Shown: positions 1 to 7,199 of the stretch, piece by piece | How positions within the stretch are numbered: the first letter of the stretch is position 1 | Layout: every line of letters begins with the position of its first letter | Source of the DNA: RBG-16-66-20 sp049651845 | Lineage (GTDB): Bacteria; Pseudomonadota; Gammaproteobacteria; Burkholderiales; SG8-39 | Reading direction: 5' to 3' | Length of the DNA stretch: 18,390 bases | Assembly: GCA_049651845.1 (NCBI GenBank) | Contig: JBASCW010000026.1 | Span: forward strand, 1 to 18,390 | The notes under the pieces: model-generated | What the model was told of the DNA's origin: nothing | The model's input: the letters and a program-made list of their open reading frames with translations, nothing else | Database searches by the model: none | Translations under genes and position numbers: made by a program

Positions 1-523
1 CGAGCACCCCGGAAAGCGCGCGCGGCGCGTCGATGCGCAGCAGCGTCTGCGCCGCGGCGAGTGCCACTGCCGGCGGCGCTTCGGCGGCGAGCGCTTCCGC
101 GAGGGGCCAGATGCCCGACAGACGCAGGTGGCCAGCGGCCACCAGCGCGAGCAGCTCGCGGCGCAGATCGCGCGAGGCCAGGTAGTGCACCGCCAGCCGG
201 TCCGCGCCGACGCGCGCGGCGAGCGCGTTCAAGTGCTGCTGCGCCTCGCCGCGCAGCGATTCCTGCGCGCGCAGCCACAGCGCGAGAAACAGCGGCCCGT
301 CTCGCTCCTCGAGCGCGGGTACCTGCTCCGGCGCGCCGAGCGCGCAGGCGGCGAGCACCGGCTGCCAGCGCTCGTCGAAGCGCCGCTCGTACGCGAGGCC
401 CGCGGCGAGCCGCAGGCGCATCACGAGCACCGCCAGGAGCAGCGCGACGCAGGCCGCGACCGCGCCGGCGCCGACGGCGAGCGCGGCCGCGACGACGGGC
501 TCAGAACCGGTAGCGAAGCCCAA
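1..523 (-). CDS. Membrane-anchored HEAT-like repeat protein, 3' end outside window
   Basis: The minus frame is open from the end of the YaiO-like gene to the window edge, giving about 173 residues without a stop. It starts with a hydrophobic stretch (VVAAALAVGAGAVAACVALL, about residues 10-30), a probable N-terminal membrane anchor. Alanine/leucine-rich helical repeats follow, for example AVALAAAQTLLRIDAPRAL near the edge, which resembles HEAT repeats. No ATG or GTG lies before the hydrophobic stretch; TTG at 521-523 is the best available start, so the gene would overlap the YaiO-like gene by 23 bases. I recall HEAT-repeat proteins beside YaiO-like barrels and glycosyltransferases in betaproteobacteria, so a cell-surface polysaccharide role is possible but inferred. 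The frame is well supported; start and function are not. Confidence 0.6.
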   Translation of the reverse strand, partial: MGFATGSEPVVAAALAVGAGAVAACVALLLAVLVMRLRLAAGLAYERRFDERWQPVLAACALGAPEQVPALEERDGPLFLALWLRAQESLRGEAQQHLNALAARVGADRLAVHYLASRDLRRELLALVAAGHLRLSGIWPLAEALAAEAPPAVALAAAQTLLRIDAPRALSGVL

Positions 524-1301
524 GCCGGAAGCCTTGGCGCCGGTACAGAGTGCCCTGCTCGTGCGCGACGAGGTCCCAGGCGAGCGCCCAGTCGCGCGTC
601 AGCCAGTGACGGCCGTTGATCGTCAGGTCGCGCACGTCGGCGACGAGGATGCCGACCGGCGGGCCGACGTTCTCCACTTCGCGTCCGAAGGCATAGCCCA
701 CGCCGACGTAGCTGCGCTCGCCGTAATAGCGCGTCAGCTGGAAGCGGTAGGACTCGGCCGAGGGTGCGCCGTCGGGCTTGCCCGAGTACACCGTGACGGC
801 ACCGCGCCAGTCACCCCAGTAGCGCTCGCCGCCTGCCACCAGCATTCTGACGCCGTTGCTCGTGTACTCGCTGCGCCGCAGGCCGAGGTTCAGGCCCCAG
901 CCCTGCGGCAACTGCTTGAACAGCTGCGCGAGCGCCGAGCCCCTGGGCAGCACCTGATGCCGCTCGCTCACGGTGCCCTCCACGAGCAGCGTCCAGGTCG
1001 GCGCGAGCGGGTGGTAGTAGCCGAGCCACTCCTCGGTGTCGTACTTGTCGAAGCGCTCGGTGCGCCGGATGCCGCCGTAGAGCGTTTGGCGCTCGGCGAA
1101 CGTATGCGCGCCCGCCAGGTACAGGCTGCGCCAGTCGGGCAGCCGGTTGGTGAGGTTCTCGCGCGTGGCGCCGAGCTCGATCTCGCTCATGCGCAGCTTG
1201 AGGCCGGGGTCGCCGGGCGAGACCTGGCCGAGCACGGCGGCCGGCATTGCCGCCGCGAACAGCGTCGCGGCGAGCAGCAGCCAGATGCGCGCGTCCTTCA
1301 T
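501..1301 (-). CDS. YaiO-family outer membrane beta-barrel protein
   Basis: The 266-residue product has a clear signal peptide: MKD start, hydrophobic core about residues 6-22, likely cleavage after AVLG. The rest alternates polar and aromatic residues as in outer-membrane strands (WTLLVEGTVSER, WGLNLGLRRSEY, YVGVGYAFGREV) and ends in RLGLRYRF. A C-terminal Phe is the usual signal for insertion by the BAM machinery. Length and pattern fit the YaiO family, whose members are often found with polysaccharide synthesis genes; substrate unknown. Its ATG overlaps the stop of the upstream receiver gene in an ATGA junction, so the two are probably translationally coupled. I infer an outer-membrane component acting with the membrane-anchored HEAT-like protein downstream. 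Confidence 0.85.
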   Translation of the reverse strand: MKDARIWLLLAATLFAAAMPAAVLGQVSPGDPGLKLRMSEIELGATRENLTNRLPDWRSLYLAGAHTFAERQTLYGGIRRTERFDKYDTEEWLGYYHPLAPTWTLLVEGTVSERHQVLPRGSALAQLFKQLPQGWGLNLGLRRSEYTSNGVRMLVAGGERYWGDWRGAVTVYSGKPDGAPSAESYRFQLTRYYGERSYVGVGYAFGREVENVGPPVGILVADVRDLTINGRHWLTRDWALAWDLVAHEQGTLYRRQGFRLGLRYRF

Positions 1302-1684
1302 TTCACCAGCTTGCGCACGCGCGCGCGGAACTCTTCGGGCTTGAACGGCTTGACGAGGTAGTCGTTCGCGCCGGCGTCCAGCCCGCGCACGATGTCCTTC
1401 TCCTGCGAGCGCGCGGTTAGCAGCACCACCGGCACCGCTTCCCAGCCGGGCGTCGAGCGGATGCGCGCGAGCAGCTCGTAGCCGTCGGCGTGCGGCAGCA
1501 TGATGTCCAGGGTCACCAGCGCCGGCGGCGCGAGGCTCGCGATCAGCGCCTGGGCCGCATGCCCGTCGAGCGCGCTGCTGACCTCGAAGCCCTCGCGCTC
1601 CAGGATGAAGCGCAGGATGTGCACGATCTGGTCGTCGTCCTCGATCACCAATGCCGTGCGGCGCGCGCCGGCTGCCTCCGCCAT
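1298..1684 (-). CDS. Stand-alone response regulator receiver protein
   Basis: This 128-residue protein is a single receiver (REC) domain with no output domain. All phosphorylation-site landmarks are present: acidic pocket E15/D16/D17 (LVIEDDDQ), phospho-acceptor D60 (TLDIMLP), T90 (LLTARS) and K112 (YLVKPF). It is probably phosphorylated by a histidine kinase not encoded here and signals by protein contact. The stop overlaps the YaiO-like start by ATGA, tying it to that surface-protein pair, while the small exported protein gene upstream ends 10 bases before its ATG. No strong ribosome-binding site is visible (upstream bases TAGAATCCACGAC). CheY-like motility function cannot be excluded, but the neighbours favour control of the YaiO/HEAT block. 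Confidence 0.9.
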   Translation of the reverse strand: MAEAAGARRTALVIEDDDQIVHILRFILEREGFEVSSALDGHAAQALIASLAPPALVTLDIMLPHADGYELLARIRSTPGWEAVPVVLLTARSQEKDIVRGLDAGANDYLVKPFKPEEFRARVRKLVK

Positions 1685-1694
1685 GTCGTGGATT

Positions 1695-2204
1695 CTAGCG
1701 GATGCGGTAGATCTCTTCCGGAAAGTTGCCGCGCGACACCTCGACGCCGACGCGCTTCTTGTCCAGCTGCGCCGAGAGGACCGCGCGGTCGGCGCCCTTC
1801 TCCCAGCGCATCTTGAGCACCTTGCGGTCGGGCTTGTTCTTCTGCGCGAAGGTCTCGGTGGTCTCCGAGAGCGGCGCGCCCCAGAGCCCGGCCAGCGTCG
1901 CCTTGGCGCGCTCGAGGTCCTTCTGGTCGAAGCGCAGGTCGTAGGCCAGGATCGCGTCGTCCTTGAGATAGGCGGTGAAGCGTGCCTGCACGCCGCCCAG
2001 CGAGACCTGCGCGTCGTCGCAGCGCCGGTCGGCGGCGTTCGACTTCCATTCGAGCGGCTTGCAATGCGCCGACGGGTAGGCCTTCTTGACGTCGAGCTCG
2101 CGGCCGCCCAGGCGCACGCCGTTGACCTCGTAGGCGGCCGCGGTGATCGGCAGCGCGACGAGAACGAGGGTCAGAGCCAGTTTTCCTTGACGCATGAATC
2201 GCAT
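1695..2204 (-). CDS. Small exported protein of unknown function
   Basis: I do not recognise this family. The product is 169 residues from ATG at 2204, with a signal peptide (MRFMRQGK, then LALTLVLVALPITAAA) and a probably periplasmic mature part. It has two cysteines (AHCKPL and RRCDDA) that could form a disulfide, a stretch resembling a substrate-free binding fold (VQARFTAYLKDDAILAYDLR) and a charged C-terminal half ending PEEIYRIR. A TTG at 2222 would add six residues; I prefer ATG because GGAAAG lies six bases before it and it gives a cleaner signal peptide. The upstream glycosylase gene ends 19 bases away and the receiver gene follows after 10, so it is likely co-transcribed with both. 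Confidence 0.75.
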   Translation of the reverse strand: MRFMRQGKLALTLVLVALPITAAAYEVNGVRLGGRELDVKKAYPSAHCKPLEWKSNAADRRCDDAQVSLGGVQARFTAYLKDDAILAYDLRFDQKDLERAKATLAGLWGAPLSETTETFAQKNKPDRKVLKMRWEKGADRAVLSAQLDKKRVGVEVSRGNFPEEIYRIR

Positions 2205-2223
2205 TGCCGTCTTTCCCGACAAG

Positions 2224-2781
2224 TTACTCCAACCCCGTTTTCCTCGCCCTAAAACAGTTCGGATCGTGGTCGTTCACCAGGCCGGTCGCCTGCATGAACG
2301 CGTAGACGATGGTCGAGCCGACGAACCGGAAGCCGCGGCGCTTGAGGTCCTCGGACAGCGCATCCGAGACTTCGGTTCGCGCGGGGACCGCGGCGCCGCG
2401 CCGGCGCCGGATCGGCTTGCCGCCGACGAACCCCCAGACGTAGGCCGAGAAACTGCCGAATTCCCTCTGCACCGCGAGGAACGCCCGCGCGTTGGTCACG
2501 GTTGACTCGATCTTCAGGCGGTTTCGCACAATGCCGGCATCCTCCATCAACGAGTTTGTTTTCGCGCTGGTGAAGCGGGCAACCTTCAGGGGATCGAAAC
2601 CCGCGAAAGCCTTCCGATAGTTCTCGCGCTTGGCGAGGATCGTGTCCCAGGACAGGCCGGCCTGCGCGCCTTCCAGCACCAGGAACTCGAAGAACCTGCG
2701 GTCGCGGCGCACCGGCACGCCCCACTCGCGGTCGTGGTACCGGATGGCCAGGGGATTCCTCGCCCAGGCGCAGCGCCGCAT
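2224..2781 (-). CDS. tag: DNA-3-methyladenine glycosylase I
   Basis: Tag excises 3-methyladenine from alkylated DNA to start base-excision repair. The 185-residue product matches the family in length and motifs: MRRCAW start, YHDREWGVP, LEGAQAGLSW, KRENYRKAF, SDALSEDLKRRGFRFVG and LVNDHDPNC. The four zinc ligands known from E. coli Tag correspond to C4, H16, H172 and C176; the conserved E37 and W45 near the base pocket are present. One odd local feature is an arginine-rich insert (PIRRRRGAAVPARTE) where the family normally has a neutral loop. ATG follows the kinase stop by seven bases with GGCGAG just upstream, so it is probably expressed with the kinase. The identification is secure. Confidence 0.95.
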   Translation of the reverse strand: MRRCAWARNPLAIRYHDREWGVPVRRDRRFFEFLVLEGAQAGLSWDTILAKRENYRKAFAGFDPLKVARFTSAKTNSLMEDAGIVRNRLKIESTVTNARAFLAVQREFGSFSAYVWGFVGGKPIRRRRGAAVPARTEVSDALSEDLKRRGFRFVGSTIVYAFMQATGLVNDHDPNCFRARKTGLE

Positions 2782-2788
2782 CTCGCCG

Positions 2789-4099
2789 CTAGACCAGTCC
2801 GACCTTCTGTTCCTGCATCAGCGACACCAGGCGCCCGCCCAGCATCGCCAGGCGCTCGGCCATCACCGAGAGGAAGGCTTCGGAGAAGCGCGCGCGGCAG
2901 GAATCCGAGAAGCCGTCGATGTCCTGGATGCGCAGGTCTAGCACCCAGCTCATCTCGACCGCAGTCACGGAGGCGCTGCGCGGCGCGGAGCGGCGGCGCG
3001 CGTAGATCATCTCGCCCACGCAGTCGCCCGGGCTCACCGCATTCAGCAGCCTGCCGCGCTGCGTGACCTTGAGCAGCCCGGCGGCGAGCACGTAGACGTG
3101 GTCGTCCTCGACGCCCTCGCGGATCAGCTCGGCGCCGGCCGAGACCTTGCGGCAGCGGCATTTGCGCACCACTTCCCAGAGCTCGGTGTCGGAGAAGCGC
3201 CGGAAGAACGCCAGGCGCCGCATGGCGCTGAACTCCTCGACGTCGGACAGGCTCGACAGCGTCGCGTCCTCCTCCGACAGCAGCGGCTCGAGCGCCACGG
3301 CGAACTCGTTCCAGCTGTCGAAGCGCTCCGAGCGCGACTTGCCGAGCGCGCGCAGCACGATCTCGTCCAGCGCCGGCGGGATCGCGGGACTCATCTCCGA
3401 AGGCGGCGGCGGCGCCTTGGAGAGAATTTCGTCCATCAGCGCGTAGGCGGTGGAGCCGCCGAAGGGCCGCGCGCCGGTGAGCATGTGGTACATCACGCCA
3501 CCCAGCGAGAACATGTCGGAGCGGAAGTCGATCTCCTCGCTGCCGCGGATCTGCTCGGGCGACATGTAGGCGGGCGAGCCCACGCCGGCGACCTGCGTGG
3601 TGTCAGAGCGAGCGAGCTGCGCGGCGCCGAAGTCGGACACCTTGATGTCGAAGTCGGGCCGCAGCATGATGTTCGCGGGTTTGATGTCGCGGTGCACGAC
3701 GCCGGCGCTGTTGGCGTATTCGAGCGCCTTGCAGCACTTGTAGGCGATCTGCGCGGCGCGCGATGCGGGCAGCAGCGCCGAGGGCTCGCAGTGCGGCTGC
3801 AGCGAGGTGCCCTCGACGAGCTCCATCACCAGGTAGCGCAGGTCCTTGCCGTCCTTCTTGTCGATGCCCGCGTCGTAGATGCTGACGATGTGCGGGTGGC
3901 GCAGCTTGCCGGCGAGCGAGGCTTCGTTCTGGAAGAACTTGAGCTGCCGGCGCGCCTCTTCCGCGTCGCTCGGCATCGCGTCCATGACCTTGATCGCGAC
4001 CTCGCGGCCCGCGAAGGCGTCGCTCGCGAGATACACCGAGCCGGTCGCGCCCTTGCCGAGCAGCTTCTGGATTTCGTACTTGCCGATGCTGGCGTGCAT
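2789..4099 (-). CDS. Ser/Thr protein kinase with C-terminal cyclic-nucleotide-binding domain
   Basis: This 436-residue soluble protein has two domains. Residues about 8-270 form a Hanks-type kinase: glycine loop GKGATGSV (15-22), VAIK with K37, alpha-C E59, HRDIKPAN with catalytic D138, DFG with D156, and the activation-segment end SPAYMSPEQ. All catalytic residues are intact. Residues about 295-425 form a CAP/PKA-type cyclic-nucleotide-binding domain: FFRRFSDTELWEVV, AELIREGVEDDHVYVLAAG, GDCVGEM and PRSASV, keeping the Gly-Glu and Arg of the phosphate-binding cassette. There is no transmembrane segment or extracellular sensor, so the second domain probably supplies the input. It appears to be first in a minus-strand run; no clear ribosome-binding site precedes the ATG. 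Substrates are unknown. Confidence 0.92.
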   Translation of the reverse strand: MHASIGKYEIQKLLGKGATGSVYLASDAFAGREVAIKVMDAMPSDAEEARRQLKFFQNEASLAGKLRHPHIVSIYDAGIDKKDGKDLRYLVMELVEGTSLQPHCEPSALLPASRAAQIAYKCCKALEYANSAGVVHRDIKPANIMLRPDFDIKVSDFGAAQLARSDTTQVAGVGSPAYMSPEQIRGSEEIDFRSDMFSLGGVMYHMLTGARPFGGSTAYALMDEILSKAPPPPSEMSPAIPPALDEIVLRALGKSRSERFDSWNEFAVALEPLLSEEDATLSSLSDVEEFSAMRRLAFFRRFSDTELWEVVRKCRCRKVSAGAELIREGVEDDHVYVLAAGLLKVTQRGRLLNAVSPGDCVGEMIYARRRSAPRSASVTAVEMSWVLDLRIQDIDGFSDSCRARFSEAFLSVMAERLAMLGGRLVSLMQEQKVGLV

Positions 4100-4131
4100 G
4101 TGCGGCAGATGCTAGCCTATCGAGGGCTGAC

Positions 4132-4443
4132 ATGGACGCAAGGAAACAATCTTTCACGCTCTGCGCTGCACTCGCTGTCCTGCTGGCGGCTTGCAGCAGC
4201 GACGTGCGCTGGACCAAGCCCGACACGGACGAAGCCGTGATGGCGAACGACATGGCCTTCTGCCGCAAGCAGGCGCAGGCGATGTACGGCGGCCCGGCCG
4301 CCGCGTTGCCGCCGGCGCAGATCGATCCCCGCTTCGGCCCCACCGGCCCCAGCCAGGCCGACCGCGTGATGCAGGAGAGCCAGGCGGTCGGCAGCTGCAT
4401 GCGCGGCAAGGGCTACACGCTCATCACCGTGGAAAAGAAGTAG
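4132..4443 (+). CDS. Small lipoprotein of unknown function
   Basis: The 103-residue product has a basic N terminus (MDARKQ), a hydrophobic core and the lipobox LLAAC with C21 as the probable lipidation site, so it should be membrane-anchored in the periplasm. The mature part has two further cysteines, C44 (MAFCRKQ) and C89 (GSCMRGKGY). The ending C-M-x-x-K-G-Y is typical of many short proteobacterial lipoproteins of unknown role. GAGGG lies five bases before the ATG. It is transcribed away from the kinase gene, with 32 bases between the two starts, and runs toward the end of abmA. No specific function can be inferred. Confidence 0.85.
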   Translation: MDARKQSFTLCAALAVLLAACSSDVRWTKPDTDEAVMANDMAFCRKQAQAMYGGPAAALPPAQIDPRFGPTGPSQADRVMQESQAVGSCMRGKGYTLITVEKK

Positions 4444-4448
4444 ATCCC

Positions 4449-4465
4449 GCCGGGCCTCCCCCGGC
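4449..4465. terminator. Hairpin between convergent genes, possible terminator
   Basis: GCCGGG at 4449-4454 pairs perfectly with CCCGGC at 4460-4465 around a five-base loop. It lies between the lipoprotein stop and the abmA stop, where a bidirectional terminator would be expected. There is no T-run on either strand, so it is not a classical intrinsic terminator. Confidence 0.35.
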
Positions 4466-4470
4466 CGGCG

Positions 4471-6792
4471 CTAAGTCACCTGATGGCTCGCGGGCCGCGC
4501 GCGCAGGCGCAGCTCGGTCAGCTCGGCGCGCTCGCGCGGCGCGTTGCGGTAAGCCTGGTCGCGCCCGGGCAGGTATTGCGGCGGCCAGAACTGCGCCGCG
4601 TCCTGGTACCAGGCCGCGGCCTGCAGCGTGAAGTAGGGATTGGCGAGGTGCGGCCGGCCGAGCGCGACGATGTCCGCCTTGCCCGAGGCGAGCAGCGTGT
4701 TCACCTGGTCGGCGCTGGTGATCGCGCCGACGGTCATCGTCGCGATGCCGGTCTCGTTGCGCACCCAGTCGGCGAACGGCGCCTGGTACATGCGGCCGTA
4801 GAGCGGGCGCTGCTGCGGCACGGTCTGGCCGGTGGAGCAGTCGATGAGGTCGCAGCCGGCATCCTTCAGCATCTTCGTGAGCGCGAGCAGGTCCTCGCCC
4901 GGGAGACCGCCCGGCGCCCAGTCGGCGGCCGAGATCCGGACGGACATGGGTTTGTGTTCCGGAAATTTTTCTCTACAAGATCTAAAGACTTGAAGAGGAA
5001 ACCTCATCCTGTTCTCAATCGAGCCGCCGTATTCATCCGTGCGCTTGTTCGTGAGCGGCGAGATGAAGCTCGCGAGCAGGTAGCCGTGCGCCATGTGCAC
5101 TTCGAGCATGTCGAAGCCGGCTTCGTGCGCCAGCTGCGTGGAACGGGTGAACTGTTCGATGATCTGTTTCATTTCGGAAACAGAAATCTCGCGAGGCACC
5201 TGCGACGTCCCTTCCAAGTACGGAATCGGCGAAGCGGAAACCACGGGCCAGTTGCCGCTCTCCAGGGGATGATCCATCTTCTCCCAGCCGAGCTGCGTCG
5301 AGCCCTTGCGTCCCGAGTGGCCGATCTGCAGGCAGAGCTTCGCCTTCGAGCTGGCGTGGCAGAAGTCGACGATGCGCCGGAACGCGTCGCGCTGCGCCTC
5401 GTTCCACAGCCCCGTGCAGCCCGGCGTGATGCGGCCCTCGAGCGACACGCAGGTCATCTCCACGAACACCAGCCCCGCGCCGCCGATCGCGCGCGAGCCC
5501 AGGTGCACGAGGTGCCAGTCGCCGGGCACGCCGTCCACCGCCGAGTACTGGTCCATCGCCGACACCGCGACACGGTTCGGCACCGTCATGCCGCGCAGCC
5601 GGAACGGCGTGAACATCGGTACCGGCGGGTTCGCAAGGTCGACGTCGAAGCCCTGCTCCTGCGTCTTCCTCGCGAACCAGCCCTGCACCTCGCGCACGAA
5701 ATCCGGGTCGCGCAGCTCGAGGTTCTCCCAGGTGATCTGCTTGGAGCGCGACATCACGCCGAAGGCGAACTGCAGCGGGTCCATGTCCCAGTAGCGGCGC
5801 ATGTGCTCGAACCAGGCGAGCGAGACGTTGGCGGCGTGCTGGGTCTTTTCGACTTCTTCGCGACGCGCCGTGTCGTATTGCTTCAGCGCTTCTTCCAGCG
5901 AACCCTGAGAACGAACGGCTTCGAACAGCGCGATGGCGTCTTCCATGGCGAGCTTGGTTCCCGACCCGATCGAGAAGTGCGCGGTGGCCTTGGCATCGCC
6001 GACCAGCACGGCGTTCCCTTTCACCCAGGTCTTGTTGGTGATGGTCGGGAAGTTGCGCCAGATCGAGCGGTTGGCGATGAGCCTGTGGCCGTCCAGCTCG
6101 TCGGCGAACACGCCCTCGAGGGTCTCCAGCATCGCCGGCTCGTCCTTGCGGTCGAAGCCGAAGTTCCTCCAGGTCGCCTCGTCGGTCTCGATCACCCAGG
6201 TGCTGCGGCCCTGCTCGTACTGGTAGCAGTGCGCGAGGATGATTCCCTGCGGCGTGTCGCGGAAGAAGTACTTGAAGGCGTCGAGCGGCTTGGTCGAGCC
6301 GAGCCAGGTGAACTTGTTCGGCCGCAGGTCGACGCTGGGCTGGAAATGTTCGCGATTCTGCTCTCTGATCTGGGAATTTATTCCATCGGCGACGACGATG
6401 AGATCGGAATCGGGAAACTCACCGAGGCCATTTATTTCCTGCTGAAACCGCAACTTCACGCCCAGCTCGCGGCAGCGGTCGTGCAGGATGTGCAGCAGCG
6501 CCACGCGCGAGCAGCCGCAGAAGCCGTTGCCGCCCGAGCGCATGGTGCGGCCCTTGTAGACCACGTCGACGTCGCCCCAGTAGGCGAAGCGGCGGCGGAT
6601 CATCTCGTACGAGGGCAGGTCGCAGGCCTTGAAGCTGTCGAGCGTCTGATCGGAGAACACCACGCCGAAGCCGAAAGTGTCGTCCGGGCGGTTGCGCTCG
6701 TACACCGTGATGTCCCAGCGCGGCCATGCCTTCTGCGCGAGCAGCGCGAAGTACAGCCCGCCGGGGCCGCCGCCGATGACCGAGACCTTCAT
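4471..6792 (-). CDS. abmA: 2-aminobenzoyl-CoA monooxygenase/reductase (FAD monooxygenase fused to OYE-like reductase)
   Basis: The 773-residue protein fuses two flavoenzymes. Residues 1 to about 385 are a group A FAD monooxygenase: GGGPGG at 7-12, VYERN, and the second FAD motif AVLVGDAKATAHFSIGSG. From about residue 400 there is an Old Yellow Enzyme-type FMN barrel: FTPFRLRGMTVPNRVAVSAM, HSGRKGS, EVHMAHGYLLASFISPLTN and EYGGSIENR. This architecture is characteristic of anthraniloyl-CoA monooxygenase (EC 1.14.13.40), which hydroxylates and then reduces the ring of 2-aminobenzoyl-CoA. Databases also call such proteins bifunctional salicylyl-CoA 5-hydroxylase/oxidoreductase; the adjacent ligase favours the aminobenzoate reading. 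It overlaps the Rid gene by ATGA and ends the operon. AT-rich islands interrupt its GC-rich codon use, notably at 4951-5020. Confidence 0.92.
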   Translation of the reverse strand: MKVSVIGGGPGGLYFALLAQKAWPRWDITVYERNRPDDTFGFGVVFSDQTLDSFKACDLPSYEMIRRRFAYWGDVDVVYKGRTMRSGGNGFCGCSRVALLHILHDRCRELGVKLRFQQEINGLGEFPDSDLIVVADGINSQIREQNREHFQPSVDLRPNKFTWLGSTKPLDAFKYFFRDTPQGIILAHCYQYEQGRSTWVIETDEATWRNFGFDRKDEPAMLETLEGVFADELDGHRLIANRSIWRNFPTITNKTWVKGNAVLVGDAKATAHFSIGSGTKLAMEDAIALFEAVRSQGSLEEALKQYDTARREEVEKTQHAANVSLAWFEHMRRYWDMDPLQFAFGVMSRSKQITWENLELRDPDFVREVQGWFARKTQEQGFDVDLANPPVPMFTPFRLRGMTVPNRVAVSAMDQYSAVDGVPGDWHLVHLGSRAIGGAGLVFVEMTCVSLEGRITPGCTGLWNEAQRDAFRRIVDFCHASSKAKLCLQIGHSGRKGSTQLGWEKMDHPLESGNWPVVSASPIPYLEGTSQVPREISVSEMKQIIEQFTRSTQLAHEAGFDMLEVHMAHGYLLASFISPLTNKRTDEYGGSIENRMRFPLQVFRSCREKFPEHKPMSVRISAADWAPGGLPGEDLLALTKMLKDAGCDLIDCSTGQTVPQQRPLYGRMYQAPFADWVRNETGIATMTVGAITSADQVNTLLASGKADIVALGRPHLANPYFTLQAAAWYQDAAQFWPPQYLPGRDQAYRNAPRERAELTELRLRARPASHQVT

Positions 6793-7199
6793 GACGCGCT
6801 GCCGTCCGGCACGACCGCCGTGGTCTCGATCTCGACCTTGGCCGCGTCCTCGATGAGCGCGCCGACCTGCACCACCGCCATCACCGGGTAGTACCGGCCC
6901 ATCAGCTCGCGCCAGGCCGCGCCCACCTCCTTGAGCGCGCCCAGGTACTCGCGCTTGTCGGTGATGTACCAGGTCATGCGCACGATGTGCTCGGGCTTCG
7001 CGCCCGCCTCGGCAAGTACGGCCAGCGTGTTCTTCAGCGTCTGGCGGAACTGGCCCCCGAAGGTTGTTTCCCGAATGATATTTTGCGAATCAAAGGCAAT
7101 CTGGCCGGCAACGAAGACCGTCGTGCCGCCCTTCGCGGCGATGCCGTTCGCATAGCCTTTCGGCGTCGCCCAGCCGGGCGGTTGCAGGATCTTCATCAT
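6789..7199 (-). CDS. Rid-family (RidA/YjgF-like) protein within the abm operon
   Basis: The 136-residue product has the Rid (YjgF/YER057c/UK114) pattern: GGTTVFVAGQIAFDSQ (about 24-39), the helix QFRQTLKNTLAVLAEAGAKP, VRMTWYITDKREY and the terminal strand KVEIETTAVV. RidA hydrolyses reactive enamine/imine intermediates. The Arg essential for that activity in canonical RidA (Arg105 in E. coli, in a VARLP context) has no counterpart here: the segment reads VVQVGALIEDAAK. It therefore belongs to a non-canonical subfamily or has another role. Both ends overlap neighbours by ATGA (ligase stop into this ATG; this stop into the abmA ATG), so it is produced with them. A first ATG at 7199 is followed at once by a second in frame. 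Confidence 0.9.
   Translation of the reverse strand: MMKILQPPGWATPKGYANGIAAKGGTTVFVAGQIAFDSQNIIRETTFGGQFRQTLKNTLAVLAEAGAKPEHIVRMTWYITDKREYLGALKEVGAAWRELMGRYYPVMAVVQVGALIEDAAKVEIETTAVVPDGSAS

Noticed and set aside
61..619. Two plus-strand frames at the left end
   Set aside because: Arg/Pro/Ala-rich products; the minus frame gives a membrane anchor and HEAT-like helices and continues off the edge.
3098..4240. Long open frame antisense to the kinase gene
   Set aside because: Low-complexity Arg/Ala/Val/Asp product, no motifs, fully explained by the kinase codons.
4449..4465. Classical Rho-independent terminator
   Set aside because: Perfect stem but no T-run on either strand; listed only as a low-confidence hairpin.
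4483..6891. Very long open frame antisense to abmA
   Set aside because: Product is Arg/Ala/Val-rich without domain motifs; it is the expected shadow of GC-rich codon use in abmA.
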